DNA from: Candidatus Binatia bacterium
Lineage (GTDB): Bacteria; Desulfobacterota; Binatia; UBA1149; JAJCZL01
Assembly: GCA_028278325.1 (NCBI GenBank)
Contig: JANQEO010000157.1
Coordinates: 1-64,000 of the forward strand
Length of the DNA: 64,000 nt
Direction of reading: 5' to 3'
Shown: positions 52,522-61,226 of the stretch, piece after piece
Numbering within the stretch: position 1 is the stretch's first letter
How the letters are laid out: the number at the start of each line of letters is the position of its first letter
Notes under the pieces: generated by a model
Told to the model about the DNA's origin: nothing
What the model saw: only the letters and a program-made list of their open reading frames with translations
Database searches by the model: none
Translations under genes and position numbers: made by a program

Positions 52522-53543
52522 TCGAACAAGTCCGCCTGGGCTGCGCTCGGGGTTACGCCGAGATGTTCGTAGGCGCGCGATGTCGCCACGCGCCCCCGCG
52601 GCGTCCTTTGCAGGAAGCCCTCTCTTATCAGGTAGGGCTCGTAAACCTCCTCGAGTGTTCCCGAATCCTCACCCACGGCCGCCGACAGCGTCTCGACGCC
52701 GACGGGGCCGCCGTCGAACTTCTCTATTATCGTCGTAACCAACAGGCGGTCCATGGAATCGAAGCCGGCCTCGTCCACTCCCATGACGCCGAGCCCGTCC
52801 CTGACCACATCGTGGGTTATGCGTCCCGCGGCTTTCACCTGGGCATAGTCACGCAACCGCCGCAGCAGGCGGTTGGCAATGCGCGGTGTTCCTCTGGAGC
52901 GTCGCGCTATGTCGAAGGCCGCTTCGTCGTCCAACCCCACCTTGAGAAGATCCGCAGAGCGCCGGACGATGGAGGCCAGTTCTTCATGGTCGTAGAAGTC
53001 GAGCCTGAAGGTGCTGCCGAAACGCGACCGCAACGGCGCCGTCAAGAGACCCGAGCGGGTGGTGGCGCCGACGAGCGTGAACGGCTCGACATCTATGTTG
53101 ATGGAGCGGGCGGACGCCCCCTCACCCACCACGAGGTCTATGCGGAAGTCCTCCATCGCCGGGTAGAGGATTTCCTCGACCGTCTTCCCGAGCCTGTGTA
53201 TCTCGTCGATGAACAGAACGTCGTTGGGCTCCAACGACGTGAGGATGGCCGCCAGATCGCCTCCCTTCTCGATCACGGGGCCGCTGGTCTGATGAATGTG
53301 GGCGCCCACCTCCACCGCCAGGATGTGAGCCAGCGACGTCTTGCCCAACCCGGGTGGGCCGATGAGAAGAACGTGATCGAGTGCTTCACCTCGGGCACGG
53401 GCCGCGCGGATGGAAATGTCGAGGTTCTCCGTTACCTCCCGTTGACCGACGTAGTCGGCAAGCCGGGACGGCCTGAGGCTGACCTCTCCGCCGGCGTCGT
53501 AGCCGGTTTCGATCGGGGCGAGCGCGTCACCCGCGTCGCTCAC
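52518..53543 (-). CDS. ruvB: Holliday junction branch migration ATPase RuvB
   Basis: The hexameric motor of the RuvAB complex. The 341-residue protein has [12 protein letters not shown], Walker [10 protein letters not shown], Walker B FIDEIHRL, sensor 1 [10 protein letters not shown], and the arginine-finger [12 protein letters not shown], with the C-terminal winged helix. It lies in ruvC-ruvA-ruvB order with GTGA overlaps on both sides. Confidence 0.97.
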   Translation of the reverse strand: MSDAGDALAPIETGYDAGGEVSLRPSRLADYVGQREVTENLDISIRAARARGEALDHVLLIGPPGLGKTSLAHILAVEVGAHIHQTSGPVIEKGGDLAAILTSLEPNDVLFIDEIHRLGKTVEEILYPAMEDFRIDLVVGEGASARSINIDVEPFTLVGATTRSGLLTAPLRSRFGSTFRLDFYDHEELASIVRRSADLLKVGLDDEAAFDIARRSRGTPRIANRLLRRLRDYAQVKAAGRITHDVVRDGLGVMGVDEAGFDSMDRLLVTTIIEKFDGGPVGVETLSAAVGEDSGTLEEVYEPYLIREGFLQRTPRGRVATSRAYEHLGVTPSAAQADLFE

Positions 53544-54112
53544 GACAACCTCGCCAGAGATTTCTTGATCAACGTTTCGACACTGCCCCCGGCTTCGGGG
53601 AGCAACGCTTTGACCGCATTCGATGCCTGGCCTCGCTTGTACCCCAGCGCAACCAAGGCGAGCACCGCGTCTTCGCCCAGCGAGTCGGCTCCGAGGTCTC
53701 CTTCGGCGTCGCCCGACAGCTTGTCCTTGAGTTCGACGAGCAAGCGCTCAGCCGTCTTGCGGCCGATTCCGGGGATCGCAACCAGACGCGTCAGATCACC
53801 GTCGCGCACGACCCGGCGAAACTCCTCGGGTTCGGTGCCCGAAAGAATCGCCAGTGCGACCCGAGGCCCGATACCGGTGATCGAGCGCAGCGTGCTGAAC
53901 AGTTGCTTTTCCTCGGCCGACCGGAAGGCGAACAACTCCAGGGCGTTCTCCCGTAGATTGGTGACAACCTGCAACTCGACCTCGGAGCCTTCTTCGGGCA
54001 ACCGATAGAAAGTGCTCAAGGGGATCTGCGCCTGATAGCCCACACCGCCTACGTCGACCAGAACCTCTCCCGGCGACTTCTCGGCCAGAGTACCGCGCAA
54101 CCTCGCTATCAC
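53540..54112 (-). CDS. ruvA: Holliday junction-binding subunit RuvA
   Basis: Binds the four-way junction and loads RuvB. The roughly 190-residue product begins [13 protein letters not shown], has the OB fold, two helix-hairpin-helix motifs ([14 protein letters not shown] and [13 protein letters not shown]), and the flexible acidic linker before domain III ([13 protein letters not shown]). GTG 54112 overlaps the ruvC stop by GTGA; the frame open to 54304 is a shadow of ruvC. Confidence 0.95.
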   Translation of the reverse strand: MIARLRGTLAEKSPGEVLVDVGGVGYQAQIPLSTFYRLPEEGSEVELQVVTNLRENALELFAFRSAEEKQLFSTLRSITGIGPRVALAILSGTEPEEFRRVVRDGDLTRLVAIPGIGRKTAERLLVELKDKLSGDAEGDLGADSLGEDAVLALVALGYKRGQASNAVKALLPEAGGSVETLIKKSLARLS

Positions 54113-54651
54113 GATACCGCTCTTCGCCCGGCGCGGCCCGACCTCCGCCGCGGCCGCGACGCAAGCGCTTCTCTCACTCGCGCGTTGTAGGGCTCGGTCA
54201 AACCGTGACAGGCCGCCGTAGCCAGAGCATCCGCCTCGTCCTCCACCGGCGTCTTGTCCAGCTTGAACATGCGGACGACGGCGTCCTGGACGTCGGCCTT
54301 GCACGCACGACCGTGGCCGGCGACGGCCTTCTTGATGGTCGCCGGCGGGTACTCACTCAAAGACACGCGAGCCTCGGCAGCGGCAGCCATCACGACGCCA
54401 CGGGCCTCCCCGATCCGAAACGCGCTTTGGACGCTCTTACCGACGAAGTTCCTCTCCAGGCTCAGGTGGTCCGGGCCGTGTTGGGCTATCAACTCGCTCA
54501 AGGCCGCGTATACGCGTCCCAGACGTTCGGCCAGGTCGCCACGGCCCAAAGAGATCACTCCCGAGCCGACACGCGTCATCCTGGCACGCCTGCAGTCTAT
54601 GACCGCCCAGCCCGTTACAATTGTGCCCGGATCAATTCCGAGAACCCGCAA
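54109..54651 (-). CDS. ruvC: Holliday junction resolvase RuvC
   Basis: Cleaves Holliday junctions. The roughly 180-residue protein starts LRVLGIDPGT with catalytic D7, has SLERNFVGKSVQSAFRIGEARGV with a catalytic Glu, PATIKKAVAGHGRACK, and the acidic pair in VEDEADALATA. TTG 54651 has GGGAGGAG 4 bases upstream; the open frame upstream to 54759 lies in yebC and looks like shadow. Confidence 0.95.
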   Translation of the reverse strand: MRVLGIDPGTIVTGWAVIDCRRARMTRVGSGVISLGRGDLAERLGRVYAALSELIAQHGPDHLSLERNFVGKSVQSAFRIGEARGVVMAAAAEARVSLSEYPPATIKKAVAGHGRACKADVQDAVVRMFKLDKTPVEDEADALATAACHGLTEPYNARVREALASRPRRRSGRAGRRAVS

Positions 54652-54655
54652 CCAT

Positions 54656-54663
54656 CTCCTCCC
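54656..54663 (-). promoter_or_regulatory. Shine-Dalgarno site that decides the TTG start of ruvC
   Basis: GGGAGGAG on the minus strand in the short yebC-ruvC gap, 4 bases before TTG 54651. This fixes a start that an ATG-only search would miss. Confidence 0.7.
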
Positions 54664-54673
54664 TGCACCGCGC

Positions 54674-55423
54674 TCAAGCCGACAATCGCGCGAGCTCCTC
54701 GTCGTCGATCTCGAAGTTTGCCGATACGCGCTGAACATCATCATGGTCTTCCAAGGCATCTATGAGCTTGATGACCTTCGCGGCGTCTCCGCCCGTGAGC
54801 GACACGAAATTTTTCGGCTCCAACGCCACTTCGGCGCCCTCTATCTGCAGACCGGCACCCTCGAGCTTGGCGCGGACGGTCTCGAGATCATCGACCGCCG
54901 TGATCACCCGCACCGAACCCTCTTCGCCCACGACATCCGATGCACCCGCATCAACGGCGGCCTCGAACACCTGCTCCTCGTCGGGGCCGTCGGGGGCCAC
55001 CCGGATGTGGCCTTGCTTCTCGAACATCCAGGCTACGCAATTCGTCTCACCGAGATTGCCCCCGTTCTTGCTGAAGAGGTGACGGATCTCGGCCACGGTG
55101 CGGTTCTTGTTGTCGGTCAGACACTCGAGCATTACGGCCACGCCGCCCGGCCCATATCCTTCGTACGTTATGTCTACGTAGTCGACGCCCTCGAGCTCAC
55201 CGGTGCCCTTCTTGACGGCCTTGTCGATGTTGTCGTTGGGCATGCTGTTGGCACGCGCCGTCGAGATGGCCGCCCGCAGCCGCGGGTTGCCGTCGGGGTC
55301 GCCGCCTCCCTGCTTGGCCGCAACCGTGATCTCCTTGATCAGCTTGGTGAACAGTTTGCCGCGCCGCGCATCCTTGGCGGCCTTCTTGTGCTTTATCGAG
55401 GACCATTTGGAGTGTCCGGACAT
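54674..55423 (-). CDS. yebC: YebC/PmpR family regulatory protein (TACO1-like)
   Basis: A 249-residue protein with the family start MSGHSKWSSIKHKKAAKDARRG, the ARANSMPNDNIDKAVKKG segment and VAWMFEKQG, then GLQIEGAEVALEPKNFV. Members were first described as DNA-binding regulators and later linked to translation of polyproline stretches. yebC-ruvC-ruvA-ruvB is a conserved order. ATG 55423 was chosen; upstream codons are not conserved. It heads the operon that ends in the REC-LpxC gene. Confidence 0.94.
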   Translation of the reverse strand: MSGHSKWSSIKHKKAAKDARRGKLFTKLIKEITVAAKQGGGDPDGNPRLRAAISTARANSMPNDNIDKAVKKGTGELEGVDYVDITYEGYGPGGVAVMLECLTDNKNRTVAEIRHLFSKNGGNLGETNCVAWMFEKQGHIRVAPDGPDEEQVFEAAVDAGASDVVGEEGSVRVITAVDDLETVRAKLEGAGLQIEGAEVALEPKNFVSLTGGDAAKVIKLIDALEDHDDVQRVSANFEIDDEELARLSA

Positions 55424-55487
55424 GCCTATCCCGTGCGCGAGCGTCGAGTCATACGCGGACACGGCCATGCCGGCCGGCGGCAAACGG

Positions 55488-55520
55488 TTACACGCCCGCG
55501 AAATTGTCTGCTATCATAGC
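55488..55520 (+). promoter_or_regulatory. Candidate promoter with palindrome upstream of rlpA
   Basis: TTACAC (55488-55493), an 18-base spacer and TATCAT (55512-55517) form a modest sigma-70 site. The -10 sits in GCTATCATAGC (55510-55520), a perfect 5-base palindrome around a central C, that could be an operator. The divergent yebC gene lies 87 bases to the left; no clear promoter for yebC was identified in the gap 55424-55585. Confidence 0.3.
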
Positions 55521-55585
55521 AAATTGGAGTAGTAAACGTAGGCGCACGGCGGCCTTTGCTCCGTTCTTTCAAGCGAGTTCCGACA

Positions 55586-56305
55586 GTGTCCGACCCTCTG
55601 TTACCAGCGACCGCAGCTCAGCGTACCCTCGCAGTTCTCCTGCTAGCGGCGGGGCTGGCCACCGGCGCTTGTTCGACGAAGCCTTCGGCCAGCGCCCTGC
55701 TCCGCCAGGACTTCCCGCCGCCGCGCCTGACGTCGCGAGGCACCGAGATCGGCATCGCATCGTGGTACGGTCCCGGTTTTGACGGCAAACTCACGGCCAA
55801 CGGCGAACGTTTCAATCGTCATGGCATGACTGCGGCCCACCGTACCCTGCCCTTCGGATCGATACTGGACGTCACGGACCTCGACACGGGCCGGAGCGTT
55901 CGAGTCCGCGTCAACGACCGCGGCCCGTACATCCAGGGACGGGTTCTGGACCTGTCCTATGGAGCAGCCAAGCGTCTGGGCATGATCCAGAAGGGAACTG
56001 CGCGGGTCGAGATCGCGGTGCGCAACAAGAACGCCGAGACCTGGACGGGAGTGCACTATGCGGTTCAGGTGGGCGCCTTCAGGACGATCGACGATGCCCG
56101 GGCGTTTACCAGATCCCTGTCGGCATACGCGAAACGTTACTACATCGCTCGGCCCGACGAGACTTCCACCCACTACCGCATCAGGGTAGGCCCCTACAGC
56201 GAACCCCATCTCGCATACGGCGCCGCCGACCGCCTCGCCCATCTCGGCTTCGACACCCTCGTCGTCGAGGAGCGCAAGGCAGCGATGCGGGTCAGCCGGC
56301 GCTGA
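55586..56305 (+). CDS. rlpA: RlpA-like septal peptidoglycan lytic protein with SPOR domain
   Basis: A secreted protein of about 239 residues. The hydrophobic signal (LAVLLLAAGLATGAC) ends in a Cys with an atypical lipobox (TGA-C), so lipidation is likely but not certain. A double-psi beta-barrel follows (GIASWYGPGFDGKLTANGE; RVNDRGPYIQGRVLDLS; the conserved D in GRVLDL), then a SPOR domain (YAVQVGAFRTIDDARAF) that binds denuded septal glycan. GTG 55586 precedes the signal; a TTG at 55556 is also in frame. It overlaps convergent cutA by 14 bases. Confidence 0.9.
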   Translation: MSDPLLPATAAQRTLAVLLLAAGLATGACSTKPSASALLRQDFPPPRLTSRGTEIGIASWYGPGFDGKLTANGERFNRHGMTAAHRTLPFGSILDVTDLDTGRSVRVRVNDRGPYIQGRVLDLSYGAAKRLGMIQKGTARVEIAVRNKNAETWTGVHYAVQVGAFRTIDDARAFTRSLSAYAKRYYIARPDETSTHYRIRVGPYSEPHLAYGAADRLAHLGFDTLVVEERKAAMRVSRR

Positions 56306-56618
56306 CCGAGGAAAGGAGCCAGGCCAGGTAAGGCTCGGAAGCCTGGCTGACGTCGAGCGCCAGCACCTCCGGAGTATCGTAGCTACTCAGCTCCCTGACC
56401 CTGGACTCCAAACGCTGCCAGCATGACGCGCTCGTCTTGATGATCAGTAGACATTCCGCCTCTTCCTCCAACTGCCCCTTCCACCTGTAGACGGATGTCA
56501 CGGGCTGCCAGCTCACACAGGCCGCGAGGCCTTCCTCGACCAACCTGCTTGCGGCATCGCGTGCCGCCTCCTCGTCACCGACAGTGGTGAGCACGACTAT
56601 CGCTTCCTTGGTACTCAT
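56292..56618 (-). CDS. cutA: Divalent-cation tolerance protein CutA
   Basis: A 108-residue trimeric CutA1 protein: VVLTTVGDEEAARDAASRLVEEGLAACVSW, YRWKGQLEEEAECLLIIKT and SYDTPEVLALDV are the family blocks. Exact physiological role is unsettled across the family. ATG 56618 has AAGGA 6 bases upstream and an ATGA overlap with the upstream phosphatase gene. Confidence 0.93.
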   Translation of the reverse strand: MSTKEAIVVLTTVGDEEAARDAASRLVEEGLAACVSWQPVTSVYRWKGQLEEEAECLLIIKTSASCWQRLESRVRELSSYDTPEVLALDVSQASEPYLAWLLSSVSAG

Positions 56619-57655
56619 GCGTGTCCTTTGCTCCCCGACGCCGAACTCTCCTTGATGGCCTGGCGCGACCAACCCGCCACCAGCGAGTCGTAGTCCGGAA
56701 GTCCGGGCTCTGAAGAGCCGACCGGCCGCCGTAACCTCCAGGCTCGCCGCACAAGCTGCCCCGCGCGCTTGAGAGGACTGCCTAGCGAAACCGGAATGCT
56801 TATCCCTTCGCTCTCGAGGCGCCTCACTAGGGAGGCCAACCCCTCACGCGGCACATGGCCGCGCGCTATCACCGCCTCGCATGCGTCGTGTACGTCCTTG
56901 GCCGACAGGCCCGCCTCACGGACGACCTCGACCACTCCTTCCTCGTCGAGAAGGGTCATATGATAGAGCCTCAGCGCGCACTCCACGTAGTTGTCGAACC
57001 AGGTAAGACGAGTACCGAACTGCGACAGGTCTCCTGAGTCCCGCTTGCGCTGACGCAGAACGAACACGCCCACCACCTTCATCTGCGGGAAAGGTTCCGC
57101 CAACAGGCGCTCTATCGTTCTCAGGTAATGAGGATTCACATGAGCGCTGCGCAAAAGGTCCATGGTGGTTTCCACGTCGATCCTGCGCGCAACAACGTCC
57201 GCATACAGAGAATATACGAAAGGATCGGACTCCCAGTCATCGCCGAAGAGTAGCTCGTAGACCTCGCCGTCGTGCTCGAGCGCCGCGCGCAGGAGACGCG
57301 AGAGCTTGTAGCCGATCTGCTCGCGGAGCGCATCGAAGCGGCCCTTTACGATGTGCGTCACCTGATCCTTGAAGGTGATGCCGTCATAGATCACGCCGTC
57401 GAGGGAGAGCTTCTCCTTGATCGCCGACCCGATCTGAGGCGGGCTCGCGGTTAGAAAATGGACATAGGTCGGGAACCCCCGAGCTTCGGAGGATCGCCTC
57501 AGCCCACGTATGACCGGCGCAGCTCCCGGGATGGTGACCTTGTCCCGGGCCCTCTCGAAGGGAACCTTGACCAAGGAGCGGAGCGACTCGAAGTTCGAAA
57601 CCAGATAGGTCTTGTCCAAGTCCCAGCGGAATACGACGGTTCTACGCGCGGCCAT
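56615..57655 (-). CDS. HAD-like phosphatase of the App1/DUF2183 type
   Basis: A roughly 346-residue protein with haloacid-dehalogenase motifs: D-x-D-x-T in FRWDLDKTY (D12, D14, T16), a T/S motif in HFLTASPP, a lysine in FKDQVTHIVKGRF, and the acidic GDDWESDPF. These match the catalytic domain of App1-type phosphatidate phosphatases, so a lipid or phospholipid phosphate substrate is plausible. The C-terminal half (about 200-346) is helical and unassigned. The start is ATG 57655 or the in-frame ATG three codons upstream. Confidence 0.7.
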   Translation of the reverse strand: MAARRTVVFRWDLDKTYLVSNFESLRSLVKVPFERARDKVTIPGAAPVIRGLRRSSEARGFPTYVHFLTASPPQIGSAIKEKLSLDGVIYDGITFKDQVTHIVKGRFDALREQIGYKLSRLLRAALEHDGEVYELLFGDDWESDPFVYSLYADVVARRIDVETTMDLLRSAHVNPHYLRTIERLLAEPFPQMKVVGVFVLRQRKRDSGDLSQFGTRLTWFDNYVECALRLYHMTLLDEEGVVEVVREAGLSAKDVHDACEAVIARGHVPREGLASLVRRLESEGISIPVSLGSPLKRAGQLVRRAWRLRRPVGSSEPGLPDYDSLVAGWSRQAIKESSASGSKGHA

Positions 57656-57667
57656 TCTGTACAAACC

Positions 57668-58408
57668 TCAGAGATCCACACCTTGCGTTCGCAGCTCCGC
57701 CAACAAGGCGGAGGTTGCCGGGAGTTCGGCCGCCGCAGCGGCCGACGCCCTCAGCCCGCCGGCGAGCCTCAACAAATCGCTGTGCAGATCCACGTCTGAC
57801 CACGTCGGCATTACGGCGACGGCGGCGCCATGACGGCGCAACCGCTGCATCGTCTCCTCGAAGACATCCGGCCCTCCCCAGGCCGCCGACAATGCGAACA
57901 CGGGAGGAACTTCTCCACGACAACCTATCAAATAATAGCCGCCGTCTCCGCTAGGGCCGATCACGACGTCATGCCTTCCGAGGGATTCGAAGGCCTCGCC
58001 TACGACGGGCAGAGGCAAGTCCGGGGAGTCGCTCCCGACCACCACCGTAGCGTAGCCCTGGCCCACCCCGCGCGACAGAACGCGGGCCATCCGCTCGCCC
58101 AGGCTGCCTTCGCCCTGGGCTTCCACGGCCAAACCTCGGTCTGCAGCCATGCGGCACAGGATCGGAGCGTCATGATCGGGCGTGACGGCCAGGCGCAGGG
58201 CGATATCCGAGAGGCGGGAGAAGCGCGACAGCGAATCCTCGACGAAGGCACGATGACAGCGGCAGGCCTGCGCCGGCGTAAGTGGCGGAGACAGCCGCGT
58301 CTTTACCTCGCCTTCCCGTGGTTCCTTGGCCACCACATACAAGACGCCTTCGCTCACCAAGCGGCAATCTGGCATGGGGGGCGGTGGCGGGCAAGGTCGG
58401 GTTGACAT
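57668..58408 (-). CDS. DUF2064/TIGR04282 glycosyltransferase-like protein
   Basis: A roughly 246-residue nucleotidyl/glycosyl transferase-fold protein: VVAKEPREGEVKTRLSPPL at the N-terminus, VVVGSDSPDLPLPVV with the metal-binding Asp-x-Asp-type site, and VIGPSGDGGYYLIGC. This is DUF2064, usually annotated TIGR04282 arsenosugar-type glycosyltransferase; substrate unknown. ATG 58408 starts MSTRPCPPPP; a later ATG at 58375 is also possible. The start codon is within 48 bases of divergent rplU, so the promoter regions overlap. Confidence 0.8.
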   Translation of the reverse strand: MSTRPCPPPPPMPDCRLVSEGVLYVVAKEPREGEVKTRLSPPLTPAQACRCHRAFVEDSLSRFSRLSDIALRLAVTPDHDAPILCRMAADRGLAVEAQGEGSLGERMARVLSRGVGQGYATVVVGSDSPDLPLPVVGEAFESLGRHDVVIGPSGDGGYYLIGCRGEVPPVFALSAAWGGPDVFEETMQRLRRHGAAVAVMPTWSDVDLHSDLLRLAGGLRASAAAAAELPATSALLAELRTQGVDL

Positions 58409-58430
58409 GCATACCGGGCCACGACATTCT
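58402..58430 (+). promoter_or_regulatory. Sigma-70 promoter for rplU-rpmA-obg
   Basis: A perfect TTGACA (58402-58407), a 17-base spacer, and CATTCT (58425-58430), which keeps the key second A and final T of the -10. Transcription would begin about 20 bases before GTG 58456. Confidence 0.55.
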
Positions 58431-58455
58431 TTCGTGTTTCCAGAGAGTGAATCCA

Positions 58456-58767
58456 GTGTCATATGCTGTCATCAAAACCGGCGGTAAGCAGTACCGAGTC
58501 TCACCCGGCTCCTCCGTTACCGTCGAAAAGATGCCCGGCGAAGTAGGAGACGTCGTCGAATTCAACGAGGTCCTGCTCAAGGGCGATGCCGACAACGTCG
58601 CCGTGGGCACTCCGCTCGTCGAAGGCAGCAAGGTCACGGGCGTGATCGTCACCCAGGACCGCGGTCCTCGTATCCTCGTGTTCAAGAAGAAGCGCCGAAA
58701 GAACTACCGGCGCCGCCGCGGACACAGGCAGTGGGAAACGACGGTCAAGGTCACGGAGATCCACTAG
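58456..58767 (+). CDS. rplU: 50S ribosomal protein L21
   Basis: A 103-residue L21: [17 protein letters not shown] at the start, then FNEVLLKGD, and the basic C-terminal [16 protein letters not shown]. It binds 23S rRNA with L20. GTG 58456 is chosen for family length; another GTG three codons upstream is possible. It heads the conserved rplU-rpmA-obg order. Confidence 0.97.
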   Translation: MSYAVIKTGGKQYRVSPGSSVTVEKMPGEVGDVVEFNEVLLKGDADNVAVGTPLVEGSKVTGVIVTQDRGPRILVFKKKRRKNYRRRRGHRQWETTVKVTEIH

Positions 58768-58786
58768 CCTATTCGGGAAAGTCGCC

Positions 58787-59041
58787 ATGGCTCATAAGAA
58801 GGGACAGGGAAGCACTCGTAACGGCCGTGACAGCAACGGCCAACGCCGCGGAGTCAAGGTATTCAGCGGCGAGAAGGTGGTCGCAGGCAACATCCTGGTC
58901 CGCCAGCTGGGCACGCGCATCCATCCTGGCGAAGGCGTAGGAATGGGTCGCGACTATACCCTCTTCGCGCTCAGAGACGGCATCGTCAGATACGAGCCGT
59001 GGAAGCGCACCAAGAAGAGGGTCAGCATCTACCCCGCATAG
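58787..59041 (+). CDS. rpmA: 50S ribosomal protein L27
   Basis: An 84-residue L27 with [20 protein letters not shown], whose N-terminus reaches the peptidyl transferase centre, followed by [20 protein letters not shown] ribosome site lies just before the ATG. Confidence 0.98.
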   Translation: MAHKKGQGSTRNGRDSNGQRRGVKVFSGEKVVAGNILVRQLGTRIHPGEGVGMGRDYTLFALRDGIVRYEPWKRTKKRVSIYPA

Positions 59042-59049
59042 CCCAAACT

Positions 59050-60078
59050 GTGCAGTTCATAGATGAAGCCCTCATCACGGTCGCGGCAGGCGACGGTGGC
59101 GACGGGTGCTGCGCTTTTTTGCGTGAGAAGTACCGCCCCCACGGCGGGCCGGCCGGGGGTGACGGCGGCGACGGCGGGAACGTCGTCCTCGAGACCGACG
59201 AGGGACTGAACACCCTTCTGAGCTTCAAACGAGCTCGCACCTTTCGAGCCGCCCGTGGGGAAGCCGGGCGTGGCAAGTCTCAGCACGGCCGCTGCGGCCA
59301 AGATCTGGTGCTGCGGGTGCCGGTCGGAACGCTGGTGAGCGATTCGCAGACCCGGGAACCGATCGCAGACCTCGACCGTCCCGACATGCAGGTCACCATA
59401 GCTACGGGCGGCCGCGGGGGCGCCGGCAACGCACGCTTCGTCAGTTCGACAAACCAGGCGCCCCGCCGTGCCGACCCCGGGCAGCCGGGCCAAACACTGC
59501 ACCTAAGACTCGAACTGAAGTTGCTGGCCGATTGCGGGCTCATCGGTCTGCCCAACGCCGGCAAGTCCAGCCTTCTCAGGCGTCTCTCGGCCGCGAAGCC
59601 GAAGGTGGCCGACTATCCGTTCAGTACCCTCGAACCCGCTCTCGGCGTGGTCAGGCTCGACGAAGAGCACTCGTTCGTCATGGCCGACATCCCGGGACTA
59701 ATAGAAGGCGCACACGAGGGCGCCGGCCTGGGCACCCGCTTTCTCAAACACGTCTCGCGAACCGGCGTGCTCGTGCACTTGATAGATTCCTCCGGGCGGG
59801 ATGCCGAGCAGTGCACGCGAGACTTCGACACGGTCAATCAAGAGCTGTCCCGGTACTCGTCGGAGTTGGCGTCCAAGCCGCAGCTGACCGTGGCAACCAA
59901 GATCGACTTGCCCGATGTACGCGAGCACTTGCCCCGGCTGCGGGAGGCCTTCGACGCCAGGGGAATATCCTTGGCTGCCGTCTCCTCAGCCACCGGCGAA
60001 GGATGCGACGAGTTGGTTGCTTCGATAGCCTCGGCCATGCGACATAGAGACTCGTACATCGAAGGCGGACTCGATTGA
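59050..60078 (+). CDS. obg: Obg family GTPase
   Basis: Essential GTPase acting in late 50S assembly and linked to the stringent response. The 342-residue protein has the Gly-rich Obg domain (AAGDGGDGCCAFLREKY, GGPAGGDGGDGGNV), then G1 GLPNAGKSS, a switch I segment with DYPFST, G3 DIPGLIEGA, and the TKID guanine-binding motif. There is no long C-terminal OCT domain. GTG 59050 is the best start (VQFIDEALI); a weak ribosome site suggests coupling to rpmA. Confidence 0.95.
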   Translation: MQFIDEALITVAAGDGGDGCCAFLREKYRPHGGPAGGDGGDGGNVVLETDEGLNTLLSFKRARTFRAARGEAGRGKSQHGRCGQDLVLRVPVGTLVSDSQTREPIADLDRPDMQVTIATGGRGGAGNARFVSSTNQAPRRADPGQPGQTLHLRLELKLLADCGLIGLPNAGKSSLLRRLSAAKPKVADYPFSTLEPALGVVRLDEEHSFVMADIPGLIEGAHEGAGLGTRFLKHVSRTGVLVHLIDSSGRDAEQCTRDFDTVNQELSRYSSELASKPQLTVATKIDLPDVREHLPRLREAFDARGISLAAVSSATGEGCDELVASIASAMRHRDSYIEGGLD

Positions 60079-61226
60079 GCAACGGCAGAGAACAGGCGAT
60101 TGCGGGCGCGCGGCGCATAGTCATCAAGCTCGGTAGCAGCATCGTCACCGACGGCGTGGCGGTGGACCGCCAGCGCATCGGGGCCGTCGCCGCAGACCTG
60201 AGCCGCCTGCACAAACAAGGATATCAGGTGATATTGGTCACCTCGGGCGCACGAGCCGCCGGCCTGGCGCGCCTCGGCCTCAAAGCGCTGCCCTCGGCGA
60301 TCCCGGAACAGCAGGCGGCCGCGGCAGTCGGCCAGATAAACTTGATGGCGCTCTACGAAGAGTTCTTCTCCGACTTCGGCCGCCATATCGGTCAGGTGTT
60401 GCTGACCGCCTCCGACATCGAGGATCGCACACGCTACCTGAACGCTCGCCACACCTTCGAACACCTGCTCGACCACGGCATCATCCCGGTCGTCAACGAA
60501 AACGACTCTGTGGTGGTCGACGAGCTCAAGTTCGGCGACAACGACAACCTCGCTGCGCTGGTCGCCGGCTTGGTCAGTGCGGATCTGTTGGTGATACTCA
60601 CCGACGTCGACGGTCTTTACTCCTCAGATCCGAGGCTGGGAGAAAGCGAACTCGTCGATACCGTCGAACGCATCGACGACGAGCTTCTAGCCAGGGCCGG
60701 TGGGGCCAGCGGCGTCGGGACCGGCGGCATGGCCAGCAAGATAGCGGCGGCCCGCTCCGCCTCGCACCGGGGGATCCCGACCGTAATCGCCAACGGACGC
60801 CGCGACGAGATCCTGACCGAACTGATCGACAAGCGGCTGCGAGTCGGCACCTTCTTCGCCGGCGCCGACTCGACGATATCGAGTCGCAAGCACTGGATCG
60901 CCTACGGCATGACCTTACGTGGACGGCTGGTGCTCGACGAGGGTGCGGTCAAGGCTCTGGTGTCGAAGCGGGGGAGCCTCCTGTCCAAGGGCATCGTCGA
61001 AGTCAGCGGGGACTTCTCTTCCGGAGATTGCGTGAGCTGTATCGGCCCCGACGGGCGCGAGATAGCACGGGGCTTGGTCGCCTACGACTCGAAGGATTGC
61101 ATGAAGATCAAGGGCGTAAAGAGCCAAGATATCAAAGGCATTCTCGGCTACCAGCTCGGCGATGAAGTCATCCACCGCGACGACCTGGTAATCCTCGAGA
61201 ACGGCTCGGGAGCACCTGCACGATGA
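60075..61226 (+). CDS. proB: Glutamate 5-kinase
   Basis: First step of proline synthesis. The 383-residue protein has an amino-acid kinase domain (RIVIKLGSSIV, LVTSGARAAGL, NENDSVV, FGDNDNLAALVA, GTGGMASKIAAA) and a C-terminal PUA domain (about 285-375). TTG 60075 overlaps the obg stop (TTGA). obg-proB-proA is a common order. Confidence 0.96.
   Translation: MSNGREQAIAGARRIVIKLGSSIVTDGVAVDRQRIGAVAADLSRLHKQGYQVILVTSGARAAGLARLGLKALPSAIPEQQAAAAVGQINLMALYEEFFSDFGRHIGQVLLTASDIEDRTRYLNARHTFEHLLDHGIIPVVNENDSVVVDELKFGDNDNLAALVAGLVSADLLVILTDVDGLYSSDPRLGESELVDTVERIDDELLARAGGASGVGTGGMASKIAAARSASHRGIPTVIANGRRDEILTELIDKRLRVGTFFAGADSTISSRKHWIAYGMTLRGRLVLDEGAVKALVSKRGSLLSKGIVEVSGDFSSGDCVSCIGPDGREIARGLVAYDSKDCMKIKGVKSQDIKGILGYQLGDEVIHRDDLVILENGSGAPAR

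Noticed and set aside
52461..54008. A 515-codon plus-strand open frame opposite ruvB and ruvA
   Set aside because: Antisense to two certain genes, with arginine/histidine/glycine-rich composition typical of shadow frames.
54254..55519. A 421-codon plus-strand open frame opposite yebC and ruvC
   Set aside because: Antisense to two conserved genes and without recognisable motifs.
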